DNA from: Asterella californica
Taxonomy: Eukaryota; Streptophyta; Marchantiopsida; Marchantiales; Aytoniaceae
Reading direction: 5' to 3'
Assembly: GCA_036924285.1 (NCBI GenBank)
Contig: JAYKYS010000012.1
Span: forward strand, 8,804,001-8,868,000
DNA: 64,000 nt
Shown: positions 11,300-21,299 of the stretch, piece by piece
Position numbering within the stretch: position 1 is the stretch's first letter
Layout of the letters: every line of letters begins with the position of its first letter
Made by a program: the position numbers and the translations under genes
Notes under the pieces: generated by a model
Databases searched by the model: none
What the model was told of the DNA's origin: nothing
Seen by the model: only the letters and a program-made list of their open reading frames with translations

Positions 11300-12020
11300 G
11301 ATAAGACATGAGTACTCATGGGAACAAGGTAAAGGCCTAGCCCGAATGCCTGAGAATGATCGGAACACCGATTCGGCAAGCATAAGGGAAGTAGCTGGGC
11401 AGTGGATTCAAGAGGCTAGAGGAACTATATTATGGTGTCCGGTGACTACTTACCAGGATACCCTAATTTCGATTGGGTTTGTTTTATAGGCTTCGAAATT
11501 CAAGCTAGAATGACAAGTTCCTGCCTTACCAAGGGCTGTTCTGGCGAATCTAAATTCTTTTCGGTCGAATTAAACCTGATGCTATCTGGATCCAAACCGG
11601 TGACACGCACGAGCGCACGCATTAAAGCTCTCAACCTCATAATCGTCCAAAGTGTACAGGCCGGAGATAGTGCGGTGCCTACACCCCGCATGAGAGCAGA
11701 TTACCTACATCACTGGGGACAGGGAACTAAAAGACATCTCGTGGCGACAAGGTCTATCGGTGATACCGATGAGATCCCAGCGACGTACATATACAACGTG
11801 TATAGGATAATCAAACTTAGGCAAACCTCCTGGCTGTCTTTGCACTCCGACCTCCTTTACCACTAAGCGGTCATTTAGTGGCCTTAGCTGGTGATCTGGG
11901 ATGTTCTCCTCTCGACAATGAAGCATATCTCCCATTGCCTCATTGTGACCATTGGCCTGTGATGACTAAAAAAGCCGTGGAGTTACTTGTACCAAGTAAT
12001 TTTTATGACTAAATCTAATA
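11300..12020. other. Organelle-like, GC-balanced segment of unknown source
   Basis: It is less AT-rich than its surroundings and looks like a structured RNA or intron: ACCGATTCGGCAAGCATAAG, CTACACCCCGCATGAGAGCA and the 50-nt motif at 11805-11858 shared with 3691-3740. The frame at 11432-11866 has no domain. Mitochondrial group II intron or rRNA is my best guess. I see nothing decisive. Confidence 0.35.
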
Positions 12021-12095
12021 TTTTAGGACCTAAGATCTTTCTTATACAATTTGACATCCTTCCCTAATCCTAAACTAACCTCAAAAAAATATTGA

Positions 12096-12250
12096 TTGCT
12101 GCTTTCTCTATTGATAGCGAGGCTTAGCTCCAGTAGTTCTTCTCTTCGGGGTGGTTGTTGCTTGGCCCTTTGGGTCCTTCTTTCCCTTGTAAGGCTTGAT
12201 GGGGTCTTCCCATCCGTTTGCTATTCATTGGTTCACGTTCTTTCTTTCTC
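12096..12250. repeat. Dispersed ~90-bp repeat, copy 1
   Basis: GTTGCTTGGCCCTT...CCCTTGTAAGGCTTGATGGGGTCTTCCCATCCGTT recurs at 16210-16290 with few changes. The function is unknown. Both copies sit next to plastid-derived or duplicated DNA. Confidence 0.6.
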
Positions 12251-12399
12251 CGAACCTCCAAGAAAAGCAGAAAAAGACCAGAGTTTGGAAGTCCGCAGTC
12301 CCGGAGTCATCTTTCCCTGCTTTGATTTCAGTTTACCATAGGTTGTTATGTGTAAGTTTGTGTCGAATAGTTTACAGTATAATCCTTTCTGAGCGGTAA

Positions 12400-13070
12400 A
12401 TCGTAAAAGCCAACCTAGGAAGGAAGGAGAATCGTAGCCGGGTGTTGCTTCGGAAGCAGGTAAAGATGAGTAAAGCGTAATTTTTTTCTCAAAAAGACTT
12501 TGTAATAATTGCTTATTTTCTATAGGATTAAATAAAATTTCTTTATTTTTATATATTTTATAATAAAGAGACTTTTTTAAAAAATTTAGTAGAAATTCAT
12601 TACAAATGTCATAACTAAATAGGTCTCGAACAAAAGAATTAAACTCTTTATAATTAGAAATAAGGTAGTTGTTAAATTTTCATTAATAAAGGAACATTCT
12701 ATAGTACTTAGTATATGGATAGAATCTCACCGTCACCAAAATTGCTTTTTTGTGCTTCACGATCACATATCAAATTTCCCTTCGAGTCAAAGTCGAATTA
12801 AGTCCTTATGACTTCACTAAAGGTCGTATAACTTATAGACTTCGTGCAAAATCTTCAAATAATTAAAATTTGACCTTTACTCAAGTTTGGGCCAAACCTG
12901 CGGATTACCAGGCTTCCATCGAAGCTTAAAACACTTCTCCTTTTCACCTTCCAGCTCCGGTCTTACTCAATGAAAGCATCGTAATCATTTTAGTATACCT
13001 TATATGATTAAATTATTTTATAACGAAATTTATATAATAAATTTATATAAATTAATCATAGTTTAGCTTT
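12400..13070. other. AT-rich plastid-like DNA, no gene seen
   Basis: AT-rich sequence with no recognisable frame or RNA. Composition matches plastid intergenic DNA. Confidence 0.4.
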
Positions 13071-13074
13071 TCTA

Positions 13075-13344
13075 TTTTTGTGTTTTAAATGTTCAAAAAT
13101 TTGTAAATATTTAACAAAATAAAAATTTACTTTAAATATCAATGTGTTTTTTTAATCATTTTTTCACTTTTATTTATAACTGGTCTTATTATCGAGCTTA
13201 TATAGATGGATTTTATCGCCTTGTGTAAATAAATCTTTATTTATAATACGAAATTCCTTATTACTTATATATTAAAGATATTGAAAGTAAATTTTTATTT
13301 TGTTAAATGTTTACAAGTTTTTGAACATTTAAAGCACAAAAAAT
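13075..13344. repeat. Long inverted repeat with ~66-bp arms
   Basis: Left arm 13075-13140 (starting TTTTTGTGTTTTAAATGTTC) and right arm 13276-13344 are reverse complements with about five mismatches, separated by about 135 bp. Shared core: TTAACAAAATAAAAATTTAC. It could be a foldback element or two inverted copies of one plastid spacer. Confidence 0.8.
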
Positions 13345-13984
13345 TTTAAATTAAAACTATGAACATTGGGTTTCTTCAGGAATGATATATTAATTTTCAG
13401 GGGGATAGAAGAGAAGGCTGAACCCTTAGACTGCTAAGTAAGCTAGCTATTGTACGAGATGAGAACCAGCTCTGACAAATCAAAGTCTCTTCCGGTTAAA
13501 CTGGACCCGCGGTTAACCGTGTGAATGTGCTGACCCGCACGAGTACACGCTGTCAAGAATCTTTTTATTAAGAGTATATTTAATATTAGAAATCAAAACT
13601 TTATTTGTAATTTTTTTCCAAATAACACAATGTTTTTGTGTTTCAAACTACCGCAAATTAACAAAAAAATAAGAACGTAGGATTTGATATTGAGTAAGCT
13701 TCGGGGTGCTATTCGACAACAGTTGCCGGCTACAGGGAGAATATTGAGGAGATCATTTTTTCCAATTTCTCAAAATTTTTTTTTCCGCTTGACTATTTAA
13801 TCTTAATATTGACCCTTCTTACCAATAAGAACAAAAGGTGAATCCGTTCGCCTTATTGAATTAAGTTTATGGTCGGTCTGTGACCCCTAGATGCCTTTGT
13901 TACCATGAATAATAGATGCCTACTTGATTGGTTATGTATTGACCACAACCTGATCACATCCTATATTTTCTTAGGTCAATTTTG

Positions 13985-14025
13985 GCACAAACGGGTTTAG
14001 ACTGTTCCCATTTCGGTCGCCGCTA
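13985..14025 (-). pseudogene. rrn23: Very short 23S rRNA fragment
   Basis: The minus strand reads GCGGCGACCGAAATGGGAAC then AGTCTAAACCCG, matching the 23S segment GCGGCGAGCGAAATGGGAACAGCC. It is only about 40 nt long. Confidence 0.55.
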
Positions 14026-14189
14026 CCTTGTGCCGAAAGCCCAAGGCCGGCAGGCCTTCAGGGCAGAAATCGTAAAGCCGGCTAGAGGACCCGTAAAGCC
14101 AAAAAAGTCTTTATGTAAGAAGGACCCTTCTTTCTCGGCCATTTCGAATTCCCCTTGGGCCCAAGCAAAGGCCCAACATGTTACCCATT

Positions 14190-14200
14190 AGTCGCCTTTG

Positions 14201-14235
<35 letters not shown>

Positions 14236-14262
14236 TGCTTTCGCACTTTTAGCGTTAGTTAA
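14190..14262 (-). pseudogene. rrn16: Fragment of plastid 16S rRNA
   Basis: Minus strand contains GCGAAAGCATGGGGAGCAAA and GGATTAGATACCCTGGTAGT, the universal 16S 785-805 region. About 70 nt survive, on the strand opposite to the 16S piece at 555. Confidence 0.85.
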
Positions 14263-14518
14263 AGAACTAGAAAGCTGCCTTCTCTATTGGCGTTCCTTCA
14301 TATATTTTTGCATTTTATCGCTACACACAAAATTCAGCTTTCCTCTATGCCTTACTCTAGTAAATTGGTCTTTTTTATTTAAAACTTTAGCATCAAATTC
14401 AAAATATAAGTAATTTACCCAATATAAAAAAGAAAAGATTAAATTTCATTTCTGATGAGACTATTTTTTAAAAAAATTTATATAAAAATAAAAATCATAA
14501 ATATAAGTTGTTATTTAA

Positions 14519-14572
14519 TATTTGTCCATCTATAATAGAAATAACATTTGTTGGAATATAAGCTGCGGTCGA
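14519..14572 (-). pseudogene. atpA: Small atpA fragment
   Basis: Minus strand reads AAYIPTNVISIIDGQI, the conserved CF1-alpha segment AYIPTNVISITDGQI. It immediately borders the 290-bp tandem repeat, marking the end of the plastid-derived region. Confidence 0.82.
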
Positions 14573-15330
14573 TACCTGACTTGGTTGCCTGATTGGTGGC
14601 GGACGTATACAGTGCATATATGTCTCATACATGTTTCTCTTTCTTTTAATCTTTTTTGCTGTCAGTAATGTTATCAATGGTGATGGTGATCAACAAGCGG
14701 ATCCGCTTTTCTTTCAGATAGTAAGCTGATATTCATCCAGATATCCAGATAAGCTGATATCCATCCATCCATGGCCAAGAGTTGAGGAGAGTTGGGGGTC
14801 GTTACCTGAAACAGATCTGAAGTTTTGGACAGTTCTTGTGAAGGTCGGTACCTGACTTGGTTGCCTGATTGATGACGGACGTATACGGTGCACAGATGTG
14901 TTATGCATGTTTCTCTTTCTTTTGTTGTTTTCTTCTGCCAGTAATGTTATGTAGCTGAAGTATTCAGTGGTGATGGTGATCAACTAGCGGATCCACTTTT
15001 CTTTCAAATAGTAAGCTGATATCCATCCAGATATCCAGATAAGCTGATATCCATCCATCCATGGCCGGGAGTTGAGGAGAGTTGGGGGTCTTTACCTGAA
15101 ACAGATCTGAAGTTTTGGACAGTTCTTTTGACTGTCGGTACCTGACTTGGATGCCTGATTGGTGGCGGACGTATATTGTACACAGATGTGTTATGCATGC
15201 TTTTCTTTCTTTTGTTCTTTTTCTCTGTCAGTAATGTTATGTAGTTGATTTATTCAGTGGTGATGGTGATCAACTAGCGAATCCGCTTTTCATTCAGATA
15301 GTAAGCTGATATCCATCCAGACTTGAAGGG
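14566..15330. repeat. Tandem repeat with 290-bp period, ~2.6 copies
   Basis: GTAAGCTGATATCCATCCAG recurs at 14721, 15011 and 15301, exactly 290 bases apart. The flanking segments (TACCTGACTTGG, TGGCGGACGTATA, GTGGTGATGGTGATCAAC) recur in step. A partial unit precedes (14566-14710) and a short one follows. Within a unit, ATATCCATCC is itself repeated. Minus-strand frames over it are repeat artefacts. Confidence 0.92.
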
Positions 15331-15479
15331 GGTGGTTTGTCATTCGATATCCATCCAAGCTTGAAAGGAAATTGTTTGTCATTCGAGGTGTCAATGTTTC
15401 CAGCAAGAAGACTCGTGTGAAATCTTTATACTTGCGGGTTTTCAGCATGATGACACGTTTTTGTTCAACTTTCATACAG

Positions 15480-15659
15480 GTGCGAGACGAAGTGAATAAA
15501 GTCTTAGAACAAGCAATGTCTGGCAAACTCGTTGGTGCAAGGCTTGAAGCAAAAGTCTATATCCACACTTCGAATGGTGAGCTTCTTAAATGCTTACAGT
15601 CTATGACAGGATCAGTCGGGGGAGTCGATAGCCTCAACAGAGTCTTCATAACATCTCAG
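15480..15659 (+). pseudogene. Orphan exon resembling organellar isoleucyl-tRNA synthetase
   Basis: A phase-0 exon of exactly 60 codons is bounded by consensus splice sites (TTCATACAG before, GTGATTT after). It reads VRDEVNKVLEQAMSGKLVGA then RLEAKVYIHTSNGELL, ending VFITSQ. The pattern R-DEVNK-LE-AR---IG-SLEAKV is typical of the C-terminal region of bacterial-type IleRS. No neighbouring exons of such a gene are recognisable, so it is probably a gene fragment that was moved or left behind. The assignment is from motif memory only. Confidence 0.55.
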
Positions 15660-15699
15660 GTGATTTACTTTCTGTCTGGACGAAGTTGTCCTCTCACTC

Positions 15700-16870
15700 T
15701 AAGCTAGAGATGTGCACTAGGAAATATACCCATAGTGCGCTTCGCTGACAAGATGTGTTTCTCCTGAGACTGCCGATTGTTACGACAAATCTTTACTGAT
15801 AGAAAGGACTCTGTCAACATCCATATATTTCTCATTGGGCTAGTATCTCCTGTTCGTGCGTTTGGAAATTCTCCTGTTGCTTTTGGATGGCTCAAAGATG
15901 CATGTGAAATATTCTGCACTACCTAGACGTGTTGAGATTTGTTGGAGGCTACAAACTGAACTGCGGCTCCGTCACAACTGATCTGATTGTGCTTCAAGTC
16001 GAGATTGTATCGAAAAGCGAGGGGAATCAATGAATCTTCCGTACACGGGTAGCTATGTACTGGAAGGATATGGCGATCGGTTGGCAATATCTGCACTATA
16101 TAAGATAATAATTATAACTTGAATATGGAAAAGTGTACATAGGGAAATGCCGTTCATCTTCTTTGTGTGCAGAGTGGTCGAAGACCAGCTTCGGGGCTTA
16201 GCCCTAGTGTTCTTCTTCCTTCGATAGTTGCTTGGCCCTTGTTTCCCTTGTAAGGCTTGATAGGGTCTTTCCATCCGTTGGCTATTAATTGCATTGCGTG
16301 TTCTGCTTCACAATAGGGAAATGTGTATAGAGCAAAATGCCAAGCATCTTAGATATTGCCATGTAACCTGAGTGAAATGCGTAGCATATCGAATTGGGAA
16401 AAATACCAGGTTTGAATATGGAAATTGGTACATGAGTCAAATGCATCGCATAGTAAGTTCGGAAAATCTCAGGTATTCAACATGCCCACTTTACCTCAGC
16501 GGAATACCTAGAACAATACAAGAGATTACTAATAACAAGATACAAAATGAATCAGTATATGAGGACTGTTATGCGATATGTGAAAATTCCAACCCTTGGA
16601 TGTTTTCCAATCCAGGACTATTGTCAATTCTCCCTGTGACAGAATCGACAAAAAGAGTGCTGAACAGAAATTAAAGTTTGGAAAAGCTTCGGAATCCTTA
16701 TACTTGTTCTTCTTGTCATGTTTTCTGTCACGGTTCAGAAATCAGAATCATTCTAAACTACTTTTGTGCCACTTTCTTCTTGCTACTCTTACAATATTAT
16801 TTGTCCCCAGTACTGTAGTTGATCTTCAAATCAGTATCATTCAGTGGTCAAATTCTTAACTTTCAACGAT
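15700..16870. other. Nuclear spacer with no clear gene
   Basis: No frame here shows a domain. It includes the second copy of the dispersed 90-bp repeat (16210-16290). GAAATGTGTATAGAG/GTGTACATAGGGAAATG motifs recur around 16130 and 16315, suggesting old short repeats. Confidence 0.4.
16210..16290. repeat. Dispersed ~90-bp repeat, copy 2
   Basis: GTTGCTTGGCCCTTGTTTCC followed by CTTGTAAGGCTTGATAGGGT and CATCCGTTGGCTATT matches 12155-12235 in the same orientation. Confidence 0.6.
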
Positions 16871-16880
16871 CAAATGGAGT

Positions 16881-17057
16881 GCCAACAAGCAATAGCTTGT
16901 TGGCTACCCCATCCGCCTGTAGCCCGGGCGGCGTGGGGTCGGGTCCGCCTGGCGGAGGGACTCATGCTCTGCAAGGGCAGCAGCATACGGCTGCAGAAAG
17001 CCCCATAGCGAAAAGAGGCCTAAAAACAAGTCCAAACTACCAAAAAAAAACACGGTA
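16881..17057 (+). mobile_element. tRNA-type SINE, copy A
   Basis: The element starts GCCAACAAGCAATAGCTTGT and ends in an A-rich tail (CCAAAAAAAAACAC). Flanks repeat AAATGGAGT at 16872-16880 and 17058-17066, a 9-bp target-site duplication. An A-box-like TAGCTTGTTGG and a B-box-like GGTCGGGTCC lie about 33 nt apart, as in Pol III promoters of tRNA-derived SINEs. The 5' end is also a perfect 10-bp hairpin (GCCAACAAGC/GCTTGTTGGC). It codes for nothing. Three related copies occur in the window. Confidence 0.82.
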
Positions 17058-17066
17058 AAATGGAGT

Positions 17067-17520
17067 GGAGCTCGAGGCACTAAGTGTATCATAGCCAAGG
17101 TATGATCTAGTTCATAGAATATTCTTACTTGTACATCCCCATTTTGCAGAGTCAAACTAAAACGTCCCCACATTCATATAATCTACTTGTGCAGTACCAC
17201 GCTTTTCTACGAGAGTAGAGTTAGCAGTAAATTTCCAGGTAGTCGACCGTATTGTATAGACCCGTTATGAGACTGGATTCCCTAACTTATAGCTAAGCAT
17301 TACAACGTCTCTTAACCCATGAGAGGCTTGACAAGTAAATTATAGCATTGTGGAGACGTTCTAGTCCAACTCTAGCAAATAGAAGATGTACAAGCTGTCC
17401 ATGAATGACACCACCCGCGATCGCAGAAATAAGTGGCCGGGGGAAACCCATGAGAGAACCAAGCCTTACTTAACTGAACCTTCCAAGCCAAGAGGTTAGG
17501 CTTAGCCTAACTCTGTCTCA
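17067..17520. other. Spacer between two inverted SINEs
   Basis: No gene or RNA recognised. It is missing from the corresponding place of the second duplicated unit, where the two SINE halves are joined directly (26390). Confidence 0.5.
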
Positions 17521-17543
17521 AGAAGGCTAACGACATACTGGAT

Positions 17544-17666
17544 TTTTCTTTGGTTTTCTTTTTTGGCCTCTTTTCGCTGTGGGGCTTTCTGCAGCCGTAT
17601 GCTGCTGCCTTTGCACAGCATGAGTTCCCCCGCCAGGAGGACTCGACCCCACGGCGACCGGGCTAC
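17544..17666 (-). mobile_element. tRNA-type SINE, copy B (5' truncated)
   Basis: On the minus strand it runs from GTAGCCCGGTCGCCGTGGGG through the B-box GGTCGAGTCC to a tail of A/C runs (read as TTTTCTTTGGTTTTC on plus). A perfect 20-bp target duplication, AGGCTAACGACATACTGGAT, lies at 17524-17543 and 17667-17686. The A-box end is missing, a normal outcome of incomplete reverse transcription. Confidence 0.87.
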
Positions 17667-17983
17667 AGGCTAACGACATACTGGATGGAAACTCCTCGGA
17701 GACCAGTGTAAGCCCACGCATCACAGAACACCACGATTCGAACAGGGATAGATGAAAGCCTGGAAAAGCCAAAGGAACGAACGAGGGAGGCCCTCAGCTT
17801 TATAGTAGTTGTTGTAAAGGAAAAGGTGAATCGCAAAAGAGCTTTGTGGTAGCATAAGATAGCCCCACTGTTGGCTTTTAGGTAGTTCCAATATCAGGGA
17901 GGCATGCAATCTTATCATTCACCTTCTTCCAAGTTCGGAAGAGGGGAAATATCCAGATACTTTAATTTATGCACTAACGCTAG

Positions 17984-18430
17984 CCAAGTGCGGTAGTACC
18001 GTCTCGGAGGAGGTCTAGTCGGTCCGCGAGATCGTCTACAACGAGCGCTTATTCGGGTGGAGGTGGAAGCGCTAGCTATAGTGACTCAAGCGGCCTAGCT
18101 AGTCCTTTCAGCCGACCGAGTGGCGCGCCTCCCCTAAGTGACAAAGAAGACTCCTACTCACTGTCGACAGAAATGATAGCGAAATATCGGTGCAAGAACG
18201 CGACTAGAACCTCAATTCCAAAACGCTTGTTTGCACCACTGAAATACCTAGTCCGGCGTTTTTATACACCAAGGCACCAAGGGAACAAGGGGAAGTCTCC
18301 TGACAGCAATGGAGCTCAAGAGTACTTATGGGTGTCTATGGATATCGATGCAGTCAAGCTCAGCAGCGTTACGTTGTTCTGCATATGGTCCTCTGTTGTG
18401 AAGGTCATCATTTTTTTTGTCATTTTTTGA
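17984..18430 (+). CDS. Upstream open region of DUF247 locus, copy 1
   Basis: A frame opens after TAG at 17981 and reads a Ser/Arg/Gly-rich segment (SAYSGGGGSASYSDSSG), then IAKYRCKNATRTS and YLVRRFYTPRHQGNKG, and a hydrophobic part. It closes at 18428 because of two extra T residues in a T-run. In copy 2 the same frame runs straight into DUF247. It may be an N-terminal extension, or a leader exon plus retained intron. The later in-frame ATG at 18540 begins the part with family similarity. Confidence 0.4.
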   Translation, partial: PSAVVPSRRRSSRSARSSTTSAYSGGGGSASYSDSSGLASPFSRPSGAPPLSDKEDSYSLSTEMIAKYRCKNATRTSIPKRLFAPLKYLVRRFYTPRHQGNKGKSPDSNGAQEYLWVSMDIDAVKLSSVTLFCIWSSVVKVIIFFVIF

Positions 18431-18539
18431 AGGGCTTTCCTGCCTACGGAAGTTCTTCTGTGTTCTTCTGTGTCGAGTGTGCCTTCTGTCGAGACACACT
18501 CCAGACTACGTGATTCACAACCCATTCTTACAAATTCTC

Positions 18540-20663
18540 ATGGGTGCTAGGACTCCTGAGATTGAGCCGGAGACGGATGTCGTGCTCCCTGATGGAAAAT
18601 CTAACGTTAATCTTGCAACTGAGGACTCAGCCAACCGTCTCGGACATTATCCAAAATCCCAGACTGCAGCGGATGGTAGAGCTGATAACGAATCTGCAGA
18701 TCATGTCGACCATGGACCAGGTTCAGTGGTGAAAGCGGAGTTGCAAGCGGGAGAAAAGGTGCAACCAAAACGAGAAGCGTTACAGAGGTGGCTTCAGGAG
18801 TTCATAGTTGCCGAAGGGATAGTGAACCTTAGTGACGAAGATAAAACTAGCTTGAGCTCCGGAGTTCCAAGTTCAACTTGGAACATTCACGTAGTACCCG
18901 ATCGTCTGAAGAAGCCCCATGATCATGAAAAAGAAGAAGATTGTTTTACTCCAAAAGCCTTTTCTTTAGGACTTCATAACGTCGTCAGTTGCTTTGATCC
19001 CTCCAAACTGCAGTTCAAGTTCGACGTTGCTAGGGCTTTCTCGATTGATACAATCACAGACGACCCAGAGAAGTGGAAAAGTTTGGTCAAAGCCATAGTG
19101 GGGCGTACGGCAGAAGAACGCAAACAGGTAAGGGACGCTTACAGGAACTTCCATCTGCATGAATGGGAGCTGAGCCTGGAGCCTGGAACTTCAGCGCCAG
19201 GACGAGAGACTCACAAGACAATACAAAACTGGCATTTCGCACTTCTTCTGGCTGTGGATGCGATTTTCCTGGTCACATGTCTGCAAGCAAGCATGAATTA
19301 TTGTGCTTGTCCACCGGAGATCAAGAGACTCATCGGAGATATAGACAGAAAGATCGAGATTAAGGTATTTCTGAAATGGGACTTGAGTTTGATCGAAAAC
19401 CAGGTGCCCATGAAATTGCTGAAGAGGGTCATCGATTTGCAAAACAAGAAAAATCCCAAGTCGCCTACTGGTGACCAGCTCGACCGATTAATTAGACAGG
19501 CAGTTTGGCTTTCCTACCCTTTCCTTCCGAACGGCCTCGAACGCGACGATTGCTTTCGGGAATTTAGGGGCTGTTGTTGTCCCTGCATATTTCCACCAGG
19601 ACAGCAAAGTGCAACACAAGATCAAAGCGTTAGCTCCGAAGCTGCAGGGATCGGGGGGAGAGATCCCGAAGACGGTCTTAATAGCACGATCCCTGAGAGT
19701 ACGGCACGGACTGTTGATTTTAACGAGCAGTGGAGCCAGACGTACGCGAAAAAATTCAGCCCGGACCACTACCACCATCTTCTCCAGTGTATACACGTGG
19801 TTACCTGTTGGCTAGAACCGGTTGCGGGAGGATCCTCAAGTACCTCGAATAATTCGAGCAGTAGTCCCCAGGGGACGGTCGAGTCAGGGAGACTACAAGC
19901 ACAAGCATGCAATCTCCATATGCATGCTTCTGCACGGCGTAAAGAGAGTACAAGAAGTAGACCGTATGAAAGGCCAATCGTTATCTGGAACGAGGAGCGG
20001 ATCCCCTCTGCAACAGAGCTCAGGGATGCTGGAGTGAGAATCAGAGGAGTGGCAACTTGCCTCGCCAGCCCTTCATTCAGAACTATCAACTTCTGGACGG
20101 TACTGAGATCTGTTTGTTGCTTTCCGATCTTCCTCACTTGCTGCTTCGTTCCTAGCTCCTCGTTGTCCATGACGCGATGCCGAGCATCTCTGGACCTTCC
20201 CAAATTGAAGATGTACACCCAAACCAAGCGGCTACTTCGCAACCTTGCAGTTTACGAGCAGCTGGTTCATGAAGATCAAAACGGTCATCTGCGAAGTTAT
20301 ATTAAGACCATGCGATGCTTGATACATAGAGAGAAAGACGTGCTGCTACTTATTCGTTCTGGAGTGATCCAGAGTCATCTTGCTGGACCGATGGAAGTGG
20401 TTCAGTCATGGAAGCGCATCGACGATGGGCTGATAGCGGCTCCTCTGATAGGCCGTTGGGTTCAGATCTACACGGATCTCCACGAGCACCTGAAGAATAG
20501 ATGCAAAAGTTGGCATGCGAAATTCTGTATCGCCAATTGCTCCACTCCCATGGTAGCTTCTTCTTTCTTCATATTCGTTACCTTATTTCTCCTCTCCGCT
20601 GTTGGGACTTACCTCACTGTTATAAGATCCACAGCTGATGATCTGTGGTGGCCTGTCGATTGA
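18540..20663 (+). CDS. DUF247 family membrane protein, copy 1
   Basis: Open frame of 707 codons from ATG 18540 (the frame itself opens at 18417). It has the hallmarks of plant DUF247 proteins: an RDAYRNFH segment, ALLLAVDAIFLVTCLQ, DLSLIENQVPMKLLKRVI (family pattern LLLENQIPFFVL), the C-terminal RNLAVYEQ and YIKTMRCLIHREKDV blocks, then one membrane helix (SSFFIFVTLFLLSAVGTYLT) near the end. The N-terminal 80 residues are acidic and family-unlike, and a Ser-rich loop (STSNNSSSSPQG) lies near residue 430. DUF247 proteins are membrane-anchored. Some act as self-incompatibility determinants in grasses, but the function here is unknown. This copy keeps the anchor that copy 2 has lost. Confidence 0.85.
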   Translation: MGARTPEIEPETDVVLPDGKSNVNLATEDSANRLGHYPKSQTAADGRADNESADHVDHGPGSVVKAELQAGEKVQPKREALQRWLQEFIVAEGIVNLSDEDKTSLSSGVPSSTWNIHVVPDRLKKPHDHEKEEDCFTPKAFSLGLHNVVSCFDPSKLQFKFDVARAFSIDTITDDPEKWKSLVKAIVGRTAEERKQVRDAYRNFHLHEWELSLEPGTSAPGRETHKTIQNWHFALLLAVDAIFLVTCLQASMNYCACPPEIKRLIGDIDRKIEIKVFLKWDLSLIENQVPMKLLKRVIDLQNKKNPKSPTGDQLDRLIRQAVWLSYPFLPNGLERDDCFREFRGCCCPCIFPPGQQSATQDQSVSSEAAGIGGRDPEDGLNSTIPESTARTVDFNEQWSQTYAKKFSPDHYHHLLQCIHVVTCWLEPVAGGSSSTSNNSSSSPQGTVESGRLQAQACNLHMHASARRKESTRSRPYERPIVIWNEERIPSATELRDAGVRIRGVATCLASPSFRTINFWTVLRSVCCFPIFLTCCFVPSSSLSMTRCRASLDLPKLKMYTQTKRLLRNLAVYEQLVHEDQNGHLRSYIKTMRCLIHREKDVLLLIRSGVIQSHLAGPMEVVQSWKRIDDGLIAAPLIGRWVQIYTDLHEHLKNRCKSWHAKFCIANCSTPMVASSFFIFVTLFLLSAVGTYLTVIRSTADDLWWPVD

Positions 20664-20701
20664 ATGCATGCAGGTTATGATAAAAAACTGCATGCATTCA
20701 A
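20660..20701. repeat. Perfect 14-bp hairpin just after DUF247 copy 1 stop
   Basis: Arms TTGAATGCATGCAG (20660-20673) and CTGCATGCATTCAA (20688-20701) with a 14-nt loop. The left arm overlaps the stop codon TGA at 20661-20663. It is kept intact in copy 2. It could be a 3'-UTR structure. Confidence 0.85.
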
Positions 20702-21058
20702 CCGAAGCTTGCCGTAGTGGCTGCATGCACGTGAACGTACTAGTTCCTTCGTATGCGTTTCTAATATTTGCAGCTTTGTTAAATGTACATCCTTTCCGAG
20801 GTCTGAGAATCTATCAGGAAATAAACTGAACATACATGAATTCGAAGCTTAGTAGTTTCAAAATATGCATACGACTAAATTTTCAAAGTGATACCATTGC
20901 ATACCAGTAGAAAGATTTGATTGGGGAGCGAACCCGGGAAATTCGAACTTTTATGTCGATTATTTTCTTCTTGTGTGCCGAGGGCTGCAGATTTAGAGTG
21001 CTTGTTCTCCTTAGCACGCTTCTCTCTTCGTGCGCCCCGAGACTCCATAAGTGACTAA

Positions 21059-21283
21059 TGTTAAAGATAATGTCATCTCTATAGTCACCTCTATAGTCTA
21101 CAGTCACCTCTATAGGTACATATACACTCACATCTCTATGACTAATGACTGACTAGTGACTAACCTCCTCTCCATAGGTTAGAGTATATAACACCACCCT
21201 CTTGGGAGATGATGAATGGACTGATCCCTTTGCTGATATCTCTTATACAAGGGAGACAAGTTACTTGGTTTGGTTCTTTAACA
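21059..21283 (+). mobile_element. Orphan Copia-type LTR with primer-binding site
   Basis: The 225-bp sequence has inverted termini TGTTAAA...TTTAACA and is followed at 21284 by TGGTATCGGAGTTTAGG, matching the initiator-Met tRNA primer-binding site (TGGTATCAGAGC type). It contains short direct repeats of CACCTCTATAG. No gag or pol follows, so the element was truncated. The orientation is plus. Confidence 0.7.
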
Positions 21284-21299
21284 TGGTATCGGAGTTTAG

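Larger units (their letters stand above)
17690..21055. repeat. Duplicated DUF247 unit, copy 1
   Basis: This matches 26420-29880 along its length. From the DUF247 coding start to the 3' flank the two copies are close by eye but differ in indels (a frameshift near 18410, about 78 bp around 19640, one base near 20550). The offset for the 5' part is 8,931 bases. Confidence 0.93.

Noticed and set aside
11432..11866. 144-codon plus-strand frame
   Set aside because: Composition is RNA-like, there is no domain, and it overlaps a motif shared with non-coding DNA at 3691.
14566..15330. CRISPR-like array
   Set aside because: The period is 290 bp with whole-unit similarity and no short repeat/unique spacer pattern; the genome is eukaryotic.
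19769..20242. 157-codon minus-strand frame in the DUF247 gene
   Set aside because: Antisense of a conserved DUF247 region; broken in the second copy.
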